A DNA stretch of 64,000 nt from Methylomonas montana (GTDB taxonomy: Bacteria > Pseudomonadota > Gammaproteobacteria > Methylococcales > Methylomonadaceae). How positions within the stretch are numbered: the first letter of the stretch is position 1; every line of letters starts with the position of its first letter. Positions 55,675 through 64,000 of this stretch are shown here, piece by piece. A program made the position numbers and the translations under genes. The notes under the pieces were generated by a model. The model ran no database searches. It was not told where the DNA came from and worked only from the letters and a program-made list of their open reading frames with translations. The stretch covers positions 2,976,001 through 3,040,000 of the forward strand of contig NZ_CP129884.1 in NCBI RefSeq assembly GCF_030490285.1, given 5' to 3'.

Positions 55675-56436
55675 TTAGAACAAGCCGGAAATAGATCTTA
55701 CCAAACCGGAAGTCAAACTTGGCGCGGCCGCCTCATATTCCAGATTAGCTTGATTGGCGGTGCTGACGATGCGAGTACGATATTTTTTTCTATCGCTGAC
55801 TTCCGATGAAGTTTGACGACGCGAACCGCCGATACCTTGTTTGGCATCTTGCTGACTATCCTGTCTGACCACCACGCCGCTTTTGGCTTTTTCGGCAATT
55901 TCGATGTCCGTGACGACCATATAAGTAACATCTTTTACCGCCGCATCGGCAATTGTTTCGAGGGCGCCACCCACCGCAACACCGGCCAAACCACCGATAC
56001 CCGCGCCGGACCAGCCTCCCAAGCCGCCGCCAATAGCCGCACCAGCAGTTGCTCCGGCCAGTGCACCGCCGTAACCGGAATGTAAAGCCGACTCAGCCGC
56101 CGTCGGGCTGGCTTTATCGACGCTCAACACATTGGCGCGCAACCAGTAATGCGAGGCTTCCGGGTCGTTCGAGATGATGAAACCTTTCGATTGCAGAGCT
56201 TGTTTGACCGGCAACAGTACATCAAAATTGGCTTTATCCGAGGTATTGCGCACGTCTAAATAAATAGTCCGCTGTTCCGGGCCGACCGGATCGAGAAATA
56301 TCGTGTCGCTCATTTTGGTTTGCACATCCAGATCCTTTTTAGCAATCGAAGTATGTACAGCGGCGCAACCGCCCAACACTGCAGTCATAGCAACAACACC
56401 GGCAATATTGACCCATCTAGCTCTATCTATAGCCAT
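55675..56436 (-). CDS. traT: TraT-like complement-resistance lipoprotein
   Basis: A 253-residue outer-membrane lipoprotein (lipobox VLGGC near residue 23). Family stretches AAVHTSIAKKDLDVQTKMSD and TIYLDVRNTSDKANFDVLLP precede a Gly/Ala-rich hydrophobic region (GYGGALAGATAGAAIGGGLG). It ends with the conserved QANLEYEAAAPSLTSGLVRS. TraT blocks entry in F plasmids; chromosomal copies are common in environmental gammaproteobacteria and their role is unclear. Confidence 0.9.
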   Translation of the reverse strand: MAIDRARWVNIAGVVAMTAVLGGCAAVHTSIAKKDLDVQTKMSDTIFLDPVGPEQRTIYLDVRNTSDKANFDVLLPVKQALQSKGFIISNDPEASHYWLRANVLSVDKASPTAAESALHSGYGGALAGATAGAAIGGGLGGWSGAGIGGLAGVAVGGALETIADAAVKDVTYMVVTDIEIAEKAKSGVVVRQDSQQDAKQGIGGSRRQTSSEVSDRKKYRTRIVSTANQANLEYEAAAPSLTSGLVRSISGLF

Positions 56437-56479
56437 TTATATCTCCAAAAAAATTATCCAAAACAATGAAAACACCTAC

Positions 56480-56803
56480 TCAATAGGGCCAATAATAGCC
56501 GTAATAATGATGGTAATAACTGCAATCCCGGTAATCGTTCCAGGAATAGCGCCTTAAATCGCCACAGGTATAACCTTTACGCCAATATTTGCTAGGTTCC
56601 GATTTCGGCGGCGTGCCTCTTTTTGTCGCCTCTTCGATATAACTGTTCAGCTTTGCTTCGTCTTCCACGCTGAACGGCTTGGCCATTACCTGATCGTTGA
56701 GCATTTTTTGCATGTCGCTAGCTTGATCAGCCATTACACCGGCACTATTCGCCGCTATCAGACCCAATAATAGGTATTGCCATAATTTCTTTTTCTTTTT
56801 CAT
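56480..56803 (-). CDS. Small secreted protein with Tyr-rich tail, unrecognised
   Basis: A 107-residue protein with a lysine-rich signal (KKKKKLWQYLLLGLIAANSA). The mature part carries two cysteines (KGYTCGDLRRY, YRDCSYYHHY), and the C-terminus is Tyr/His-rich. It may be an exported metal- or surface-binding protein. Unrecognised. Lies 43 bp upstream of the traT-like gene on the same strand. Confidence 0.6.
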   Translation of the reverse strand: MKKKKKLWQYLLLGLIAANSAGVMADQASDMQKMLNDQVMAKPFSVEDEAKLNSYIEEATKRGTPPKSEPSKYWRKGYTCGDLRRYSWNDYRDCSYYHHYYGYYWPY

Positions 56804-56958
56804 TTTCTACTCCGTCAATCCCAGTTTTGCAGAAAACCCCTTAGTCATTTACCCTCGAAAAATATTGCCCAATTCCATGCCTTTTGTTCAACTCTCCCGA
56901 TTGTAAAATCGATAGCCATCCCGAACAACTAGTTTGGCGATACAACGCCAAGTGTCGT

Positions 56959-58152
56959 TCAGCCTTCCTCGCCAAACACCACCAACCGATCTCGGCCGCT
57001 AGCTTTTGCCTGGTACAAGGCCGTATCCGCCCAATTAATCATCTGATCGATATCTGGCGTTTGTTGGGCAGGATAAGTATCGGCATTGAGACAATATAAG
57101 CCGATACTCAGCGTGACCTTAACCACTTCGTTATCGACTTGCCACTGTAGATTTTTTATTTCCTGCCGAATGCGTTCGGCGAATGTTTTGCCGTTATCAC
57201 AGCGAGTGTTAGTAAAAATCACTACAAATTCTTCACCACCAAATCTGACCAAAATATCGGTAGCACGCACCTGTCTTCTCAAGGCATCAGCCACGCCAGT
57301 CAATACTTGATCGCCAAACAGGTGTCCAAAGCGATCGTTAACGAATTTGAAATGATCGATATCTAAAACCAACAGACAAAAGCTGCTCTTGTAACGTTTA
57401 TGATGAGCAATTGCGACTTCAACCTGATCGTAAAAAAAACGCCGGTTATGCAAACCCGTCAATTGGTCATGCATGGACATACTAGCGAAATGATCTTTTA
57501 ACTGCTTGGTTTCCACGACCAAAGATTCCAATTCGGCTGTCCGAGAAGCAATTTGCTGCTCCATTTGCTGGACTAATCGTCGCGTGGTGATCAACTGCCC
57601 CAGGATATTTTTATATACTTCCAACAAACGTATATGCCAATCGTTGAAATAATTCGCTTGGGGATGAGAGACATTTAAAACACCGATCAAGGCCCGATTT
57701 AAGGTAAAAACCGGAACGCTGATAATAGAACCAGGCAATTGTCTGGAATTCAGTTTTTTTTCAAAGCGTGGATCCTCATGACAGTTTTGGCAATATTGCA
57801 AATCGCCGCTAGCCGCTGCCGCACCGATTAAGCCTTCGCCTATTTTGAACTGTAACGGCTGTTCCAGACTTGTGGGTGATTCAGGCACATTTTCAGCTAT
57901 GCTGATACCGGTGACATTGGTCAATAAACCTTCGTCATCGACGATGAAAAAAGAACACCTTTCCATGTCTTGATACTGAAGAAGGCTAGCCAGAGCCTGC
58001 CTGATCAAGTTGCGTTCGTCGTCAACCTGATAATCCAACTCCGACAACTGCTTTACCGCGGAAAGCGCATTGACCAAACCGATCAGTAAATCTTGCACGC
58101 CTAAACCACCGAATGGCGGCTGCTGGCTGTCTTTGATTTCTTGGATCATCAA
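56959..58152 (-). CDS. GAF-GGDEF diguanylate cyclase
   Basis: A 397-residue protein. Residues about 30-185 are GAF-like (QYQDMERCSFFIVDDEGLLT, ALIGVLNVSHPQANYF). Then comes a short coiled coil and a GGDEF domain: MHDQLTGLHNRRFFYDQVE, LLVLDIDHFKFVNDRFGHLF and the active-site RFGGEEFVVIFTNTR. The allosteric I-site R-x-x-D (RATD) lies five residues before the GGEEF. It should synthesise c-di-GMP with feedback inhibition. It overlaps the upstream HDOD gene by 4 bp (ATGA). Confidence 0.94.
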   Translation of the reverse strand: MMIQEIKDSQQPPFGGLGVQDLLIGLVNALSAVKQLSELDYQVDDERNLIRQALASLLQYQDMERCSFFIVDDEGLLTNVTGISIAENVPESPTSLEQPLQFKIGEGLIGAAAASGDLQYCQNCHEDPRFEKKLNSRQLPGSIISVPVFTLNRALIGVLNVSHPQANYFNDWHIRLLEVYKNILGQLITTRRLVQQMEQQIASRTAELESLVVETKQLKDHFASMSMHDQLTGLHNRRFFYDQVEVAIAHHKRYKSSFCLLVLDIDHFKFVNDRFGHLFGDQVLTGVADALRRQVRATDILVRFGGEEFVVIFTNTRCDNGKTFAERIRQEIKNLQWQVDNEVVKVTLSIGLYCLNADTYPAQQTPDIDQMINWADTALYQAKASGRDRLVVFGEEG

Positions 58153-59018
58153 TTTCTCATAATAGATGCCAGGTTTTGAATAGCCTCTTTATTCTCGCTC
58201 AATTGCTCGACTAGCTCGTTCAACCTTGCCATCGGCAAATCAAGTTGTCGGCAAACGTGCTCAAACTCTAGCGTATCAATCGCTTTACCTGCAACCAAAA
58301 CGGCGCTCAGACGCCGGCAAATCCGCAACAGCATTAACAACGGCTGCTCCGGACCGCTAAACTGGTCGTCGTCATAATGCTGCAAAACGGTTTGATACAA
58401 CAACGGCAATTGCCATTTATTCAGTAGTAAGTAACCTAGCTGAAAATGACTTTGCCCGAGCCGACGTACAATTTCCTCGCTAACGGTTAACTGATTTTTT
58501 TTAGATGCCAAAAAAATATCGTTCAGATCATCCGGCATCAAATAAGCCAATACCATAATCCCGATATCCAATAGTAAACCACTAGCGTAAACCGCCGACG
58601 GTGCCGATGCCCGCAGTTGCCCGGCATCGGCGGCTAATTTTTGCGCCGCGACCGCAGTCAGCAGCGAACGCATCCAGAAATGTTCGCTATCGAATTCCTG
58701 ACATTTACGAGTATCGAATTGAATATTGAAAATAATCGCCATCGACAACGCTTTCACCAAATCCAAGCCTAGAACCTGAAAAATAGCTGTACGCACGTCA
58801 CCAACGTCTTTGCCGCGCGCAAAATACGCCGAATTGGCCAATCCGAGCAGTCTGGCGACCAATCCCGGCGATAGCGACAACACTGCGGCCAATTTATCGA
58901 TGGAGACGTCTGGCGTGTTAATAGCCTCCAAAATCCTTAAGCTGGCCTCGGGCAATACCGGCAAGTTTTTCAGCGTACCGACTTGTATTTGAATCTTTTG
59001 CTTTGCTTTTGCGTCCAT
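58149..59018 (-). CDS. HDOD-domain signalling protein
   Basis: About 289 residues from ATG at 59018, which overlaps the ygfX stop (TAATG) and has an AGGGT ribosome site. A single HDOD domain (LPVLPEASLRILEAINTPDV, SLSPGLVARLLGLANSAYFA, LLLDIGIMVLAYLMPDDLND) is present, without catalytic HD residues. HDOD proteins regulate motility, competence and c-di-GMP pathways through protein contacts. It is coupled to the GGDEF gene, so the two are probably one signalling module. Confidence 0.92.
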   Translation of the reverse strand: MDAKAKQKIQIQVGTLKNLPVLPEASLRILEAINTPDVSIDKLAAVLSLSPGLVARLLGLANSAYFARGKDVGDVRTAIFQVLGLDLVKALSMAIIFNIQFDTRKCQEFDSEHFWMRSLLTAVAAQKLAADAGQLRASAPSAVYASGLLLDIGIMVLAYLMPDDLNDIFLASKKNQLTVSEEIVRRLGQSHFQLGYLLLNKWQLPLLYQTVLQHYDDDQFSGPEQPLLMLLRICRRLSAVLVAGKAIDTLEFEHVCRQLDLPMARLNELVEQLSENKEAIQNLASIMRN

Positions 59019-59449
59019 TAACCCTGACCACAACCCGAAATTTTTAAACAAACCAAAAGTCTACGATAGTCATTTGGAGACATGGCGTCTTTAAAGATCA
59101 CTAAGTTTCCTATGCATTTCTCATCCCTGGTCCAATGTAAAACGATTAGCGTCCTGCTTATCACAGTCGATGGCCTAATACGAATCGGCAGATATTCACC
59201 GCCCATGCCACACAGACACCAATCTTGCTGTGCAGTATAACGCAGAAAAATAGGACAAGTTTTAGCGGATGCGCCGTTCAACAGCCAACTAAAACACACC
59301 AGCGCCAATAGCATTAATTTATAGCTTATCGCCATTGCTGCCAGCCAACAGGACAAGGCTGCCAGGAGATGAATGGCAATCACGGTGAAAGTCAGTAACC
59401 GTGAAGACTGAATCGTAAAATGTAAACTCTGATCAAGATTTCTGGACAC
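59018..59449 (-). CDS. ygfX: YgfX-family membrane protein
   Basis: A 143-residue protein with two hydrophobic N-terminal segments (LLTFTVIAIHLLAALSCWLA, YKLMLLALVCFSWLL) and a cytoplasmic tail (IFKDAMSPNDYRRLLVCLKI), the layout of E. coli YgfX (CptA), linked to succinate-dehydrogenase assembly and cell-shape toxicity. The usual partner sdhE (ygfY) is missing beside it. It leads a coupled operon with HDOD and GGDEF. ygfZ lies divergently, 85 bp away. Confidence 0.8.
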   Translation of the reverse strand: MSRNLDQSLHFTIQSSRLLTFTVIAIHLLAALSCWLAAMAISYKLMLLALVCFSWLLNGASAKTCPIFLRYTAQQDWCLCGMGGEYLPIRIRPSTVISRTLIVLHWTRDEKCIGNLVIFKDAMSPNDYRRLLVCLKISGCGQG

Positions 59450-59534
59450 AATCGAATCGTCTTTTTTGAGCTAAGGTAAACTACCGCCAACCATTTTGTT
59501 CATCATTACTCTTTAAGAAAGAACCGCAACCAGT

Positions 59535-60494
59535 ATGATTGAAGTCGTCCCCTCCCTTTTTGATACCAACCACTCTAGTTCTAGCCATCTGCTTCAGAAC
59601 AAGATTTTCACTGCCACTGGCCTGACAGTCATTGAAGTCAGCGGCCAAGACGCTCCAAAATTCCTGCAAGGCCAGCTGACTTGCAATGTCAACGACTTAT
59701 CGGAATCTCAAGCAAGCATAGCCGCATTCTGCAATGCCAAAGGCCGCGTGATCAGCACGCTGGTGGTGGTCAAAATCCAACAATCGTTCCTGTTGATTTT
59801 GCCCATCTCCCTACTCGACACGGTCATAAAAAAGCTCGGCATGTATGTGCTGCGCGCTCAAGTGAAATTGCACGACCAAACCGATAAATGCCAGCTATTA
59901 GGCTTGCAAGCGCTGCCGAATCAAGTCAATGAATTTGATTGGCCAACCGCCGATTTCGCGGTCGGCCATCACCCGGCCATGCTGGTTAAATTGCCTTCGA
60001 CACCACGTTACTTGTTGGTCGCCGACCCCACGCAAGCCCAAGAACTGATAGCACATCTGCGCGAGCGGCAAGGTTTCGAAACCGGCGATCTCGACGAATG
60101 GCGTTACCAAGACATAAGTTCCGCGCTGCCCTGGTTCGATATGGACCAAACGGAACAACATATCCCGCAGATGTTGAATCTGGACCAGCTAGGCGGCATC
60201 AGTTTCAACAAGGGTTGCTATACTGGCCAGGAAATCGTTGCCCGCAGCCATTATCTGGGTAAAGTCAAACGGGCACTGTTCGTTGCGGAATGCCACCAAC
60301 CCGGCACATTCGATCATGGCTGCGCGGTGTTGGACAGCAACAACCTGCAAAATCTCGGATGCGTACTGGCAGCCAGAACTTGGGCGGGGGTTACCCGGCT
60401 ACTGCTAGTCCTGCAAATAGTTGATGGTCAGCCAAAAAACCTTATACTTGACGACGACCATCGCACCCCCTTGGCGATTATTTCGGATTATTAA
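59535..60494 (+). CDS. ygfZ: Folate-binding protein YgfZ
   Basis: A 319-residue GcvT-fold protein that aids assembly of certain Fe-S enzymes. The hallmark KGCYTGQEIVARSHYLGKVK motif, with its key Cys, is at about residue 230, and FLQGQLTCNVNDLSESQASI at the N-terminus. It starts at ATG 59535, after a GAACCGCAACC stretch of weak ribosome-site quality. It opposes the ygfX operon, matching the ancestral ygfX/ygfZ neighbourhood. Confidence 0.95.
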   Translation: MIEVVPSLFDTNHSSSSHLLQNKIFTATGLTVIEVSGQDAPKFLQGQLTCNVNDLSESQASIAAFCNAKGRVISTLVVVKIQQSFLLILPISLLDTVIKKLGMYVLRAQVKLHDQTDKCQLLGLQALPNQVNEFDWPTADFAVGHHPAMLVKLPSTPRYLLVADPTQAQELIAHLRERQGFETGDLDEWRYQDISSALPWFDMDQTEQHIPQMLNLDQLGGISFNKGCYTGQEIVARSHYLGKVKRALFVAECHQPGTFDHGCAVLDSNNLQNLGCVLAARTWAGVTRLLLVLQIVDGQPKNLILDDDHRTPLAIISDY

Positions 60495-60508
60495 CGGAAA
60501 TCCAATCC

Positions 60509-61351
60509 ATGCAATTCAGATCTGTTCAAGACTTTCTGGTCCACGTGCAAGCGGAGCTGGACGCCAATCGTTTAGTGCTGCCCACCTTGCCGGACGTGGC
60601 TATCAGAGTACGCGATGCTGTTGGTAAAGGCGATGCCACTGCACAAAGTCTGGCGGAGATAATTGCGACCGATGCCGCCATCTCAGCACGTTTGATACAA
60701 GTTGCCAATAGCCCGTTGTATCGCGGCGCCGTCGAAATCAAAAACATTCAAATGGCGGTCACTCGACTTGGCAACAATACCATCCGCACCCTGATCACCA
60801 GCCTGATCATGCAGCAAATGTTCGCACCGCCCACCGCGCTGTTGGAAAGTTATTTCCGTAGCGTCTGGGAACAAGGCGTCAACGTGTCCGCGATCAGCCG
60901 AGCCCTGAGTGCATTCGTTCCGCACTTGAATGCCGAGGAAGCCATGTTGGCCGGCCTGATACACCAAATCGGTAAACTGCCGATACTGACTTTGGTCGAA
61001 AAAATCCCGGAATTTAGGGATAGTCCGTCCAGGCTGGATAAATTACTGGAAAAAGCCCACCCCCATGTCGGCAAAATCATTATGAACACCTGGAATTTTC
61101 CGAATGAACTCAAGCCGGTGCCTTCCGAATATGTGGATTTTCAACGCGACTCCGGACCTAAGGCCGATTATGTAGACTTAGTGCAAGTTGCCTTTCTGCA
61201 AAGCATAGCCGGCACCGGCCATCCGGCATGCCGAGTCGATTGGCACACCGTGCCGGCCTTTGCTAAATTAGGCTTGAATGCTGATGCCGAAATTCTGGAA
61301 ATCGAAGGCGTATCGGACGATATTGAACTCACCCACTCCATGTTTCTGTAA
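60509..61351 (+). CDS. HDOD-domain protein (second copy)
   Basis: A 280-residue HDOD protein (LVLPTLPDVAIRVRDAVGKG, EIIATDAAISARLIQVANSP, GLIHQIGKLPILTLVE). It is distant from the copy in the GGDEF operon, so it is not a recent duplicate. Starts 14 bp after ygfZ, making a likely operon. Role in regulation inferred from the family. Confidence 0.93.
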   Translation: MQFRSVQDFLVHVQAELDANRLVLPTLPDVAIRVRDAVGKGDATAQSLAEIIATDAAISARLIQVANSPLYRGAVEIKNIQMAVTRLGNNTIRTLITSLIMQQMFAPPTALLESYFRSVWEQGVNVSAISRALSAFVPHLNAEEAMLAGLIHQIGKLPILTLVEKIPEFRDSPSRLDKLLEKAHPHVGKIIMNTWNFPNELKPVPSEYVDFQRDSGPKADYVDLVQVAFLQSIAGTGHPACRVDWHTVPAFAKLGLNADAEILEIEGVSDDIELTHSMFL

Positions 61352-61369
61352 GCAATAAACCAAACAACC

Positions 61370-62344
61370 ATGATAGATACCCAGGCCGCCGCCCGCTTTC
61401 GCCGCTTAGGCACGCTCACTATTTTTGCCGTGTATTTCGTGATTTTAGTCGGCGGCATCGTGCGCGCCTCAGGGGCCGGCATGGGTTGTCCGGATTGGCC
61501 AACCTGCTTCGGTCAATGGGTGCCGCCCACCGACGAATCGCAGTTACCCGCCAATTACCACGAAATCTACGCGGCGCGCGGTTACGAAAGTACGACCTTC
61601 AATCCGGTCAAAACCTGGACCGAATACACCAACCGCCTGGTCGGCGTGACGATCGGTTTCCTGATTTTCCTAACCGCCTGGTCGTCGCGGATTTATTTGA
61701 AAGCCGACAAAACCATCTTTTATCTGGCCGTATCGGTGTTTTTTCTGGTCGGTTTTCAAGGTTGGCTCGGCTCGGCCGTGGTAGCCAGCAATTTAAAACC
61801 CTTGATGATCACGTTGCACATGTTGCTGGCTTTATTCATCGTCGCATTATTGATCTATGCCATCGCCCGCTCCCAAAAGCCCTTGCTGCAAACCATCGAC
61901 AGCCATTGGCTAATACCGCGTTTCAACTTGGTGTTAAAGATTGCGATGGCGATGACCTTATTGCAAATAGCGATGGGCACCCAGGTCCGGGAAACGGTCG
62001 ATTACATCGCTCATCAACACAGCTACATCGATAGACAATACTGGCGCGACAGTTTTCCGATTATTTTCTACGTGCACCGCTCGTTTTCATCGATCATTCT
62101 GTTCACCAACCTTTGGCTGGCCTGGAAGATCTATCAACAAGCTGCGAAAACCAGCCCATTATTGCGCATGGCTTATATATTGATGGGATTGATTACCACC
62201 GCCATTCTGGCGGGCGTCAGCCTCGACCGACTTGGCTTTCCGGCCATTGCCCAACCGGTGCATTTATTGATGGCCAATCTGATATTCGGCGCGCAATTTT
62301 TCATCTATATTTGCCTGAAGTATTCGGCAAACCGGACCGAATAG
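61370..62344 (+). CDS. ctaA: Heme A synthase
   Basis: A 324-residue COX15/CtaA membrane enzyme that hydroxylates the methyl group of heme O to give heme A for cytochrome oxidase. Eight or so hydrophobic segments and the heme ligands appear in YVILVGGIVRASGAGMGCPD-type N-terminal motif (core GGIVRASGAGMGCPDWPTC), NRLVGVTIG, ITLHMLLALF and HRSFSSIILF. No cyoE or cox genes are next to it in the window. Confidence 0.95.
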   Translation: MIDTQAAARFRRLGTLTIFAVYFVILVGGIVRASGAGMGCPDWPTCFGQWVPPTDESQLPANYHEIYAARGYESTTFNPVKTWTEYTNRLVGVTIGFLIFLTAWSSRIYLKADKTIFYLAVSVFFLVGFQGWLGSAVVASNLKPLMITLHMLLALFIVALLIYAIARSQKPLLQTIDSHWLIPRFNLVLKIAMAMTLLQIAMGTQVRETVDYIAHQHSYIDRQYWRDSFPIIFYVHRSFSSIILFTNLWLAWKIYQQAAKTSPLLRMAYILMGLITTAILAGVSLDRLGFPAIAQPVHLLMANLIFGAQFFIYICLKYSANRTE

Positions 62345-62466
62345 ACAAGCCAGGATTTTTACTGTAATTATCAATAAGTTAAACAGGATTAGCTCGAATT
62401 GCGATACAATGTCGAGCATTGCTTGCCAACGGCCGGCTACTCTCTTTTTTTCTACAGGTATTATTA

Positions 62467-64000
62467 ATGTCCGACACCCCCTCCTCCGCCACGCCTTCCT
62501 TTAAAGATTTATCGCTTTCAGACCCCATTCTCAAAGCCCTGGAAAGTGTCGGTTACGAAACCCCTTCGCCGATTCAGGCACAGATTATCCCTTTCGTGAT
62601 GGCCGGCCGCGACGTGCTGGGCCAGGCACAAACCGGCACTGGCAAAACCGCCGCTTTCGCGTTGCCGATTTTGTCGCGTATCGACCTTAAACAAAAAGAC
62701 CCGCAAGCTTTGGTGCTAGCCCCGACTCGCGAATTGGCGATTCAGGTAGCCGAGGCATTTCAAAGCTATGCCGCGCATATCAAAGGCTTTCATGTATTGC
62801 CGATTTACGGCGGCCAAGACTACACCAGCCAGCTGCGTCAATTGAATCGCGGCGCCCACGTCATCGTCGGCACCCCTGGCCGGGTCATGGACCACATGCG
62901 TCGCGGCACGCTGAAACTCGATCAACTGAAAACCCTGGTCTTGGACGAAGCCGACGAAATGTTGCGGATGGGTTTCATCGACGATGTCGAGTGGATTCTG
63001 GAACAAACCCCGTCGACCCGGCAAACCGCATTGTTCTCGGCGACCATGCCGACCGAGATCCGCAAAATCGCTCAGAAATATCTGAACAACCCGGAACAAG
63101 TCACCATCAAGGTCAAAACCGCCACGGCGGCCAATATCCGCCAACGTTACTGGTTCGTCAGCGGCGTGCACAAAATGGATGCCTTGACCCGGATTTTGGA
63201 AGCGGAAAACTTCGACGGCATGATTATTTTCGTCCGCACCAAAACCGCTACCATCGAAGTCGCCGAAAAACTGGAAGCGCGCGGCTTTTCCGCCTCGGCG
63301 ATCAATGGCGATATGTCGCAAGCCTTGCGGGAACGGGCCATCGATAACCTGAAAAGCGGCAAACTGGACATCCTGATCGCCACCGACGTCGCCGCGCGCG
63401 GCCTGGACGTGGACCGCATCACCCACGTCGTCAACTACGATATTCCTTACGACACCGAATCTTACGTGCATCGTATCGGCCGTACCGGTCGCGCCGGTCG
63501 CACCGGCGATGCGATTTTGTTTGTCTCGCCACGCGAAAAACGCCTGCTGGCCAATATCGAACAAGCCACCAAACAAAAAGTCGAGGAAATGCAACTACCT
63601 TCGACCGAGTTCATCAACAACGCCCGCATCAACCGCTTCAAACAACGCATTACCGACACCCTGGCCGGCGAGGAACTCAGCTTTTACAACCAGCTGATCA
63701 ACCAATTCCAGGTCGAGCACAACGTACCGGCTTTAGACATTGCCGCCGCACTGGCGAAACTGTTGCAGGGCGATACACCGCTGCTGTTGAAGGAACCCAG
63801 CAAAAAACCGCGTAAAGATGCAGACGATAACAAAGGCCGCCCAGACCGTGATCGCGGTCCACGACGTGAAAAGGGCCGCGTCGGCGCGGTGGAAATGGAG
63901 ACATTTCGTATCGAAGTCGGCCATAGTGACGGCGTCAAACCCGGCAATATCGTCGGCGCCATCGCCAACGAGACCGGTATCGACGGCGACCACATCGCCC
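62467..64000 (+). CDS. deaD: DEAD-box RNA helicase DeaD/CsdA (3' truncated by window)
   Basis: The gene starts at ATG 62467 and runs past the right edge; about 511 residues are seen. Motifs: Q motif (FKDLSLSDPILKALESVGYE), I AQTGTGKT, Ia PTRELA, GG, II DEAD, III SAT, IV FVRTKTAT, V ARGLD and VI HRIGRTGRAGR. A positively charged linker and the start of the DbpA-type RNA-binding domain (FRIEVGHSDGVKPGNIVGAI) show it is CsdA-like. It remodels RNA, important in ribosome assembly and cold. Confidence 0.96.
   Translation, partial: MSDTPSSATPSFKDLSLSDPILKALESVGYETPSPIQAQIIPFVMAGRDVLGQAQTGTGKTAAFALPILSRIDLKQKDPQALVLAPTRELAIQVAEAFQSYAAHIKGFHVLPIYGGQDYTSQLRQLNRGAHVIVGTPGRVMDHMRRGTLKLDQLKTLVLDEADEMLRMGFIDDVEWILEQTPSTRQTALFSATMPTEIRKIAQKYLNNPEQVTIKVKTATAANIRQRYWFVSGVHKMDALTRILEAENFDGMIIFVRTKTATIEVAEKLEARGFSASAINGDMSQALRERAIDNLKSGKLDILIATDVAARGLDVDRITHVVNYDIPYDTESYVHRIGRTGRAGRTGDAILFVSPREKRLLANIEQATKQKVEEMQLPSTEFINNARINRFKQRITDTLAGEELSFYNQLINQFQVEHNVPALDIAAALAKLLQGDTPLLLKEPSKKPRKDADDNKGRPDRDRGPRREKGRVGAVEMETFRIEVGHSDGVKPGNIVGAIANETGIDGDHIA

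Overview
The window reads as the chromosome of a gammaproteobacterial methanotroph or methylotroph of the Methylomonas/Methylobacter type. This rests on the tetrahydromethanopterin (H4MPT) C1-transfer cluster at the left end (fae, mch and associated ATP-grasp, CitG-like and HisA-like genes). A cytochrome P460, a PQQ-associated periplasmic binding protein and a standard gammaproteobacterial core (rpoS, dksA, gluQ, fnr-type regulator, ygfZ, ychF, galU, cstA) agree with it. The species is inferred, not proven.

Layout. 1-6.85 kb: C1/H4MPT cluster, mostly on the minus strand. 6.9-15.6 kb: an integrative island at the 3' end of a tRNA-Ser(TGA) gene, bounded by an 18-bp direct repeat. It holds a tyrosine integrase split by an IS630 element, an IS3 element, two small DNA-binding-protein genes, an IS1595 scrap, a lipoprotein, an IS5/IS1182-like element and a ParDE module. 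15.6-17 kb: a decayed transposase outside the island. 17.3-40.7 kb: ordinary core genes (fliK-like, fbp, fnr-like, yadGH-type ABC exporter, ppx, rpoS, mobB-moeA fusion, aminotransferase, dksA-gluQ-acs, EamA exporter, galU, tolC-like, PQQ-linked binding protein, PilZ, MOSC).

40.8-45.9 kb: an accessory stretch. Its middle (41.6-44.3 kb) is strikingly AT-rich and carries unrecognised genes, an HNH-like protein and a frameshifted small membrane-protein gene. A strictly 21-bp-periodic repeat block follows at 45.33-45.6 kb. 45.9-64 kb: an OmpA-like lipoprotein with a YPQQ-rich tail, an Hsp70-DUF2760 pair, histone-deacetylase-like, cytochrome P460, cstA, tRNA-Met, ychF, traT-like, a coupled ygfX-HDOD-GGDEF operon, ygfZ, a second HDOD gene, ctaA and the start of a deaD-type helicase cut by the window edge.

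How they work together. Fae condenses formaldehyde with H4MPT and Mch carries methenyl-H4MPT on to formyl-H4MPT; the flanking ATP-grasp, CitG-like and HisA-like genes probably make the pterin and furan cofactors. GGDEF, PilZ and HDOD proteins point to c-di-GMP and regulatory signalling. The most interesting structures are the reversible-looking IS630 insertion in the integrase, gluQ without a canonical start codon, the 21-bp repeat array, and the AT-rich patch of unknown genes. No rRNA operon or CRISPR array was seen.
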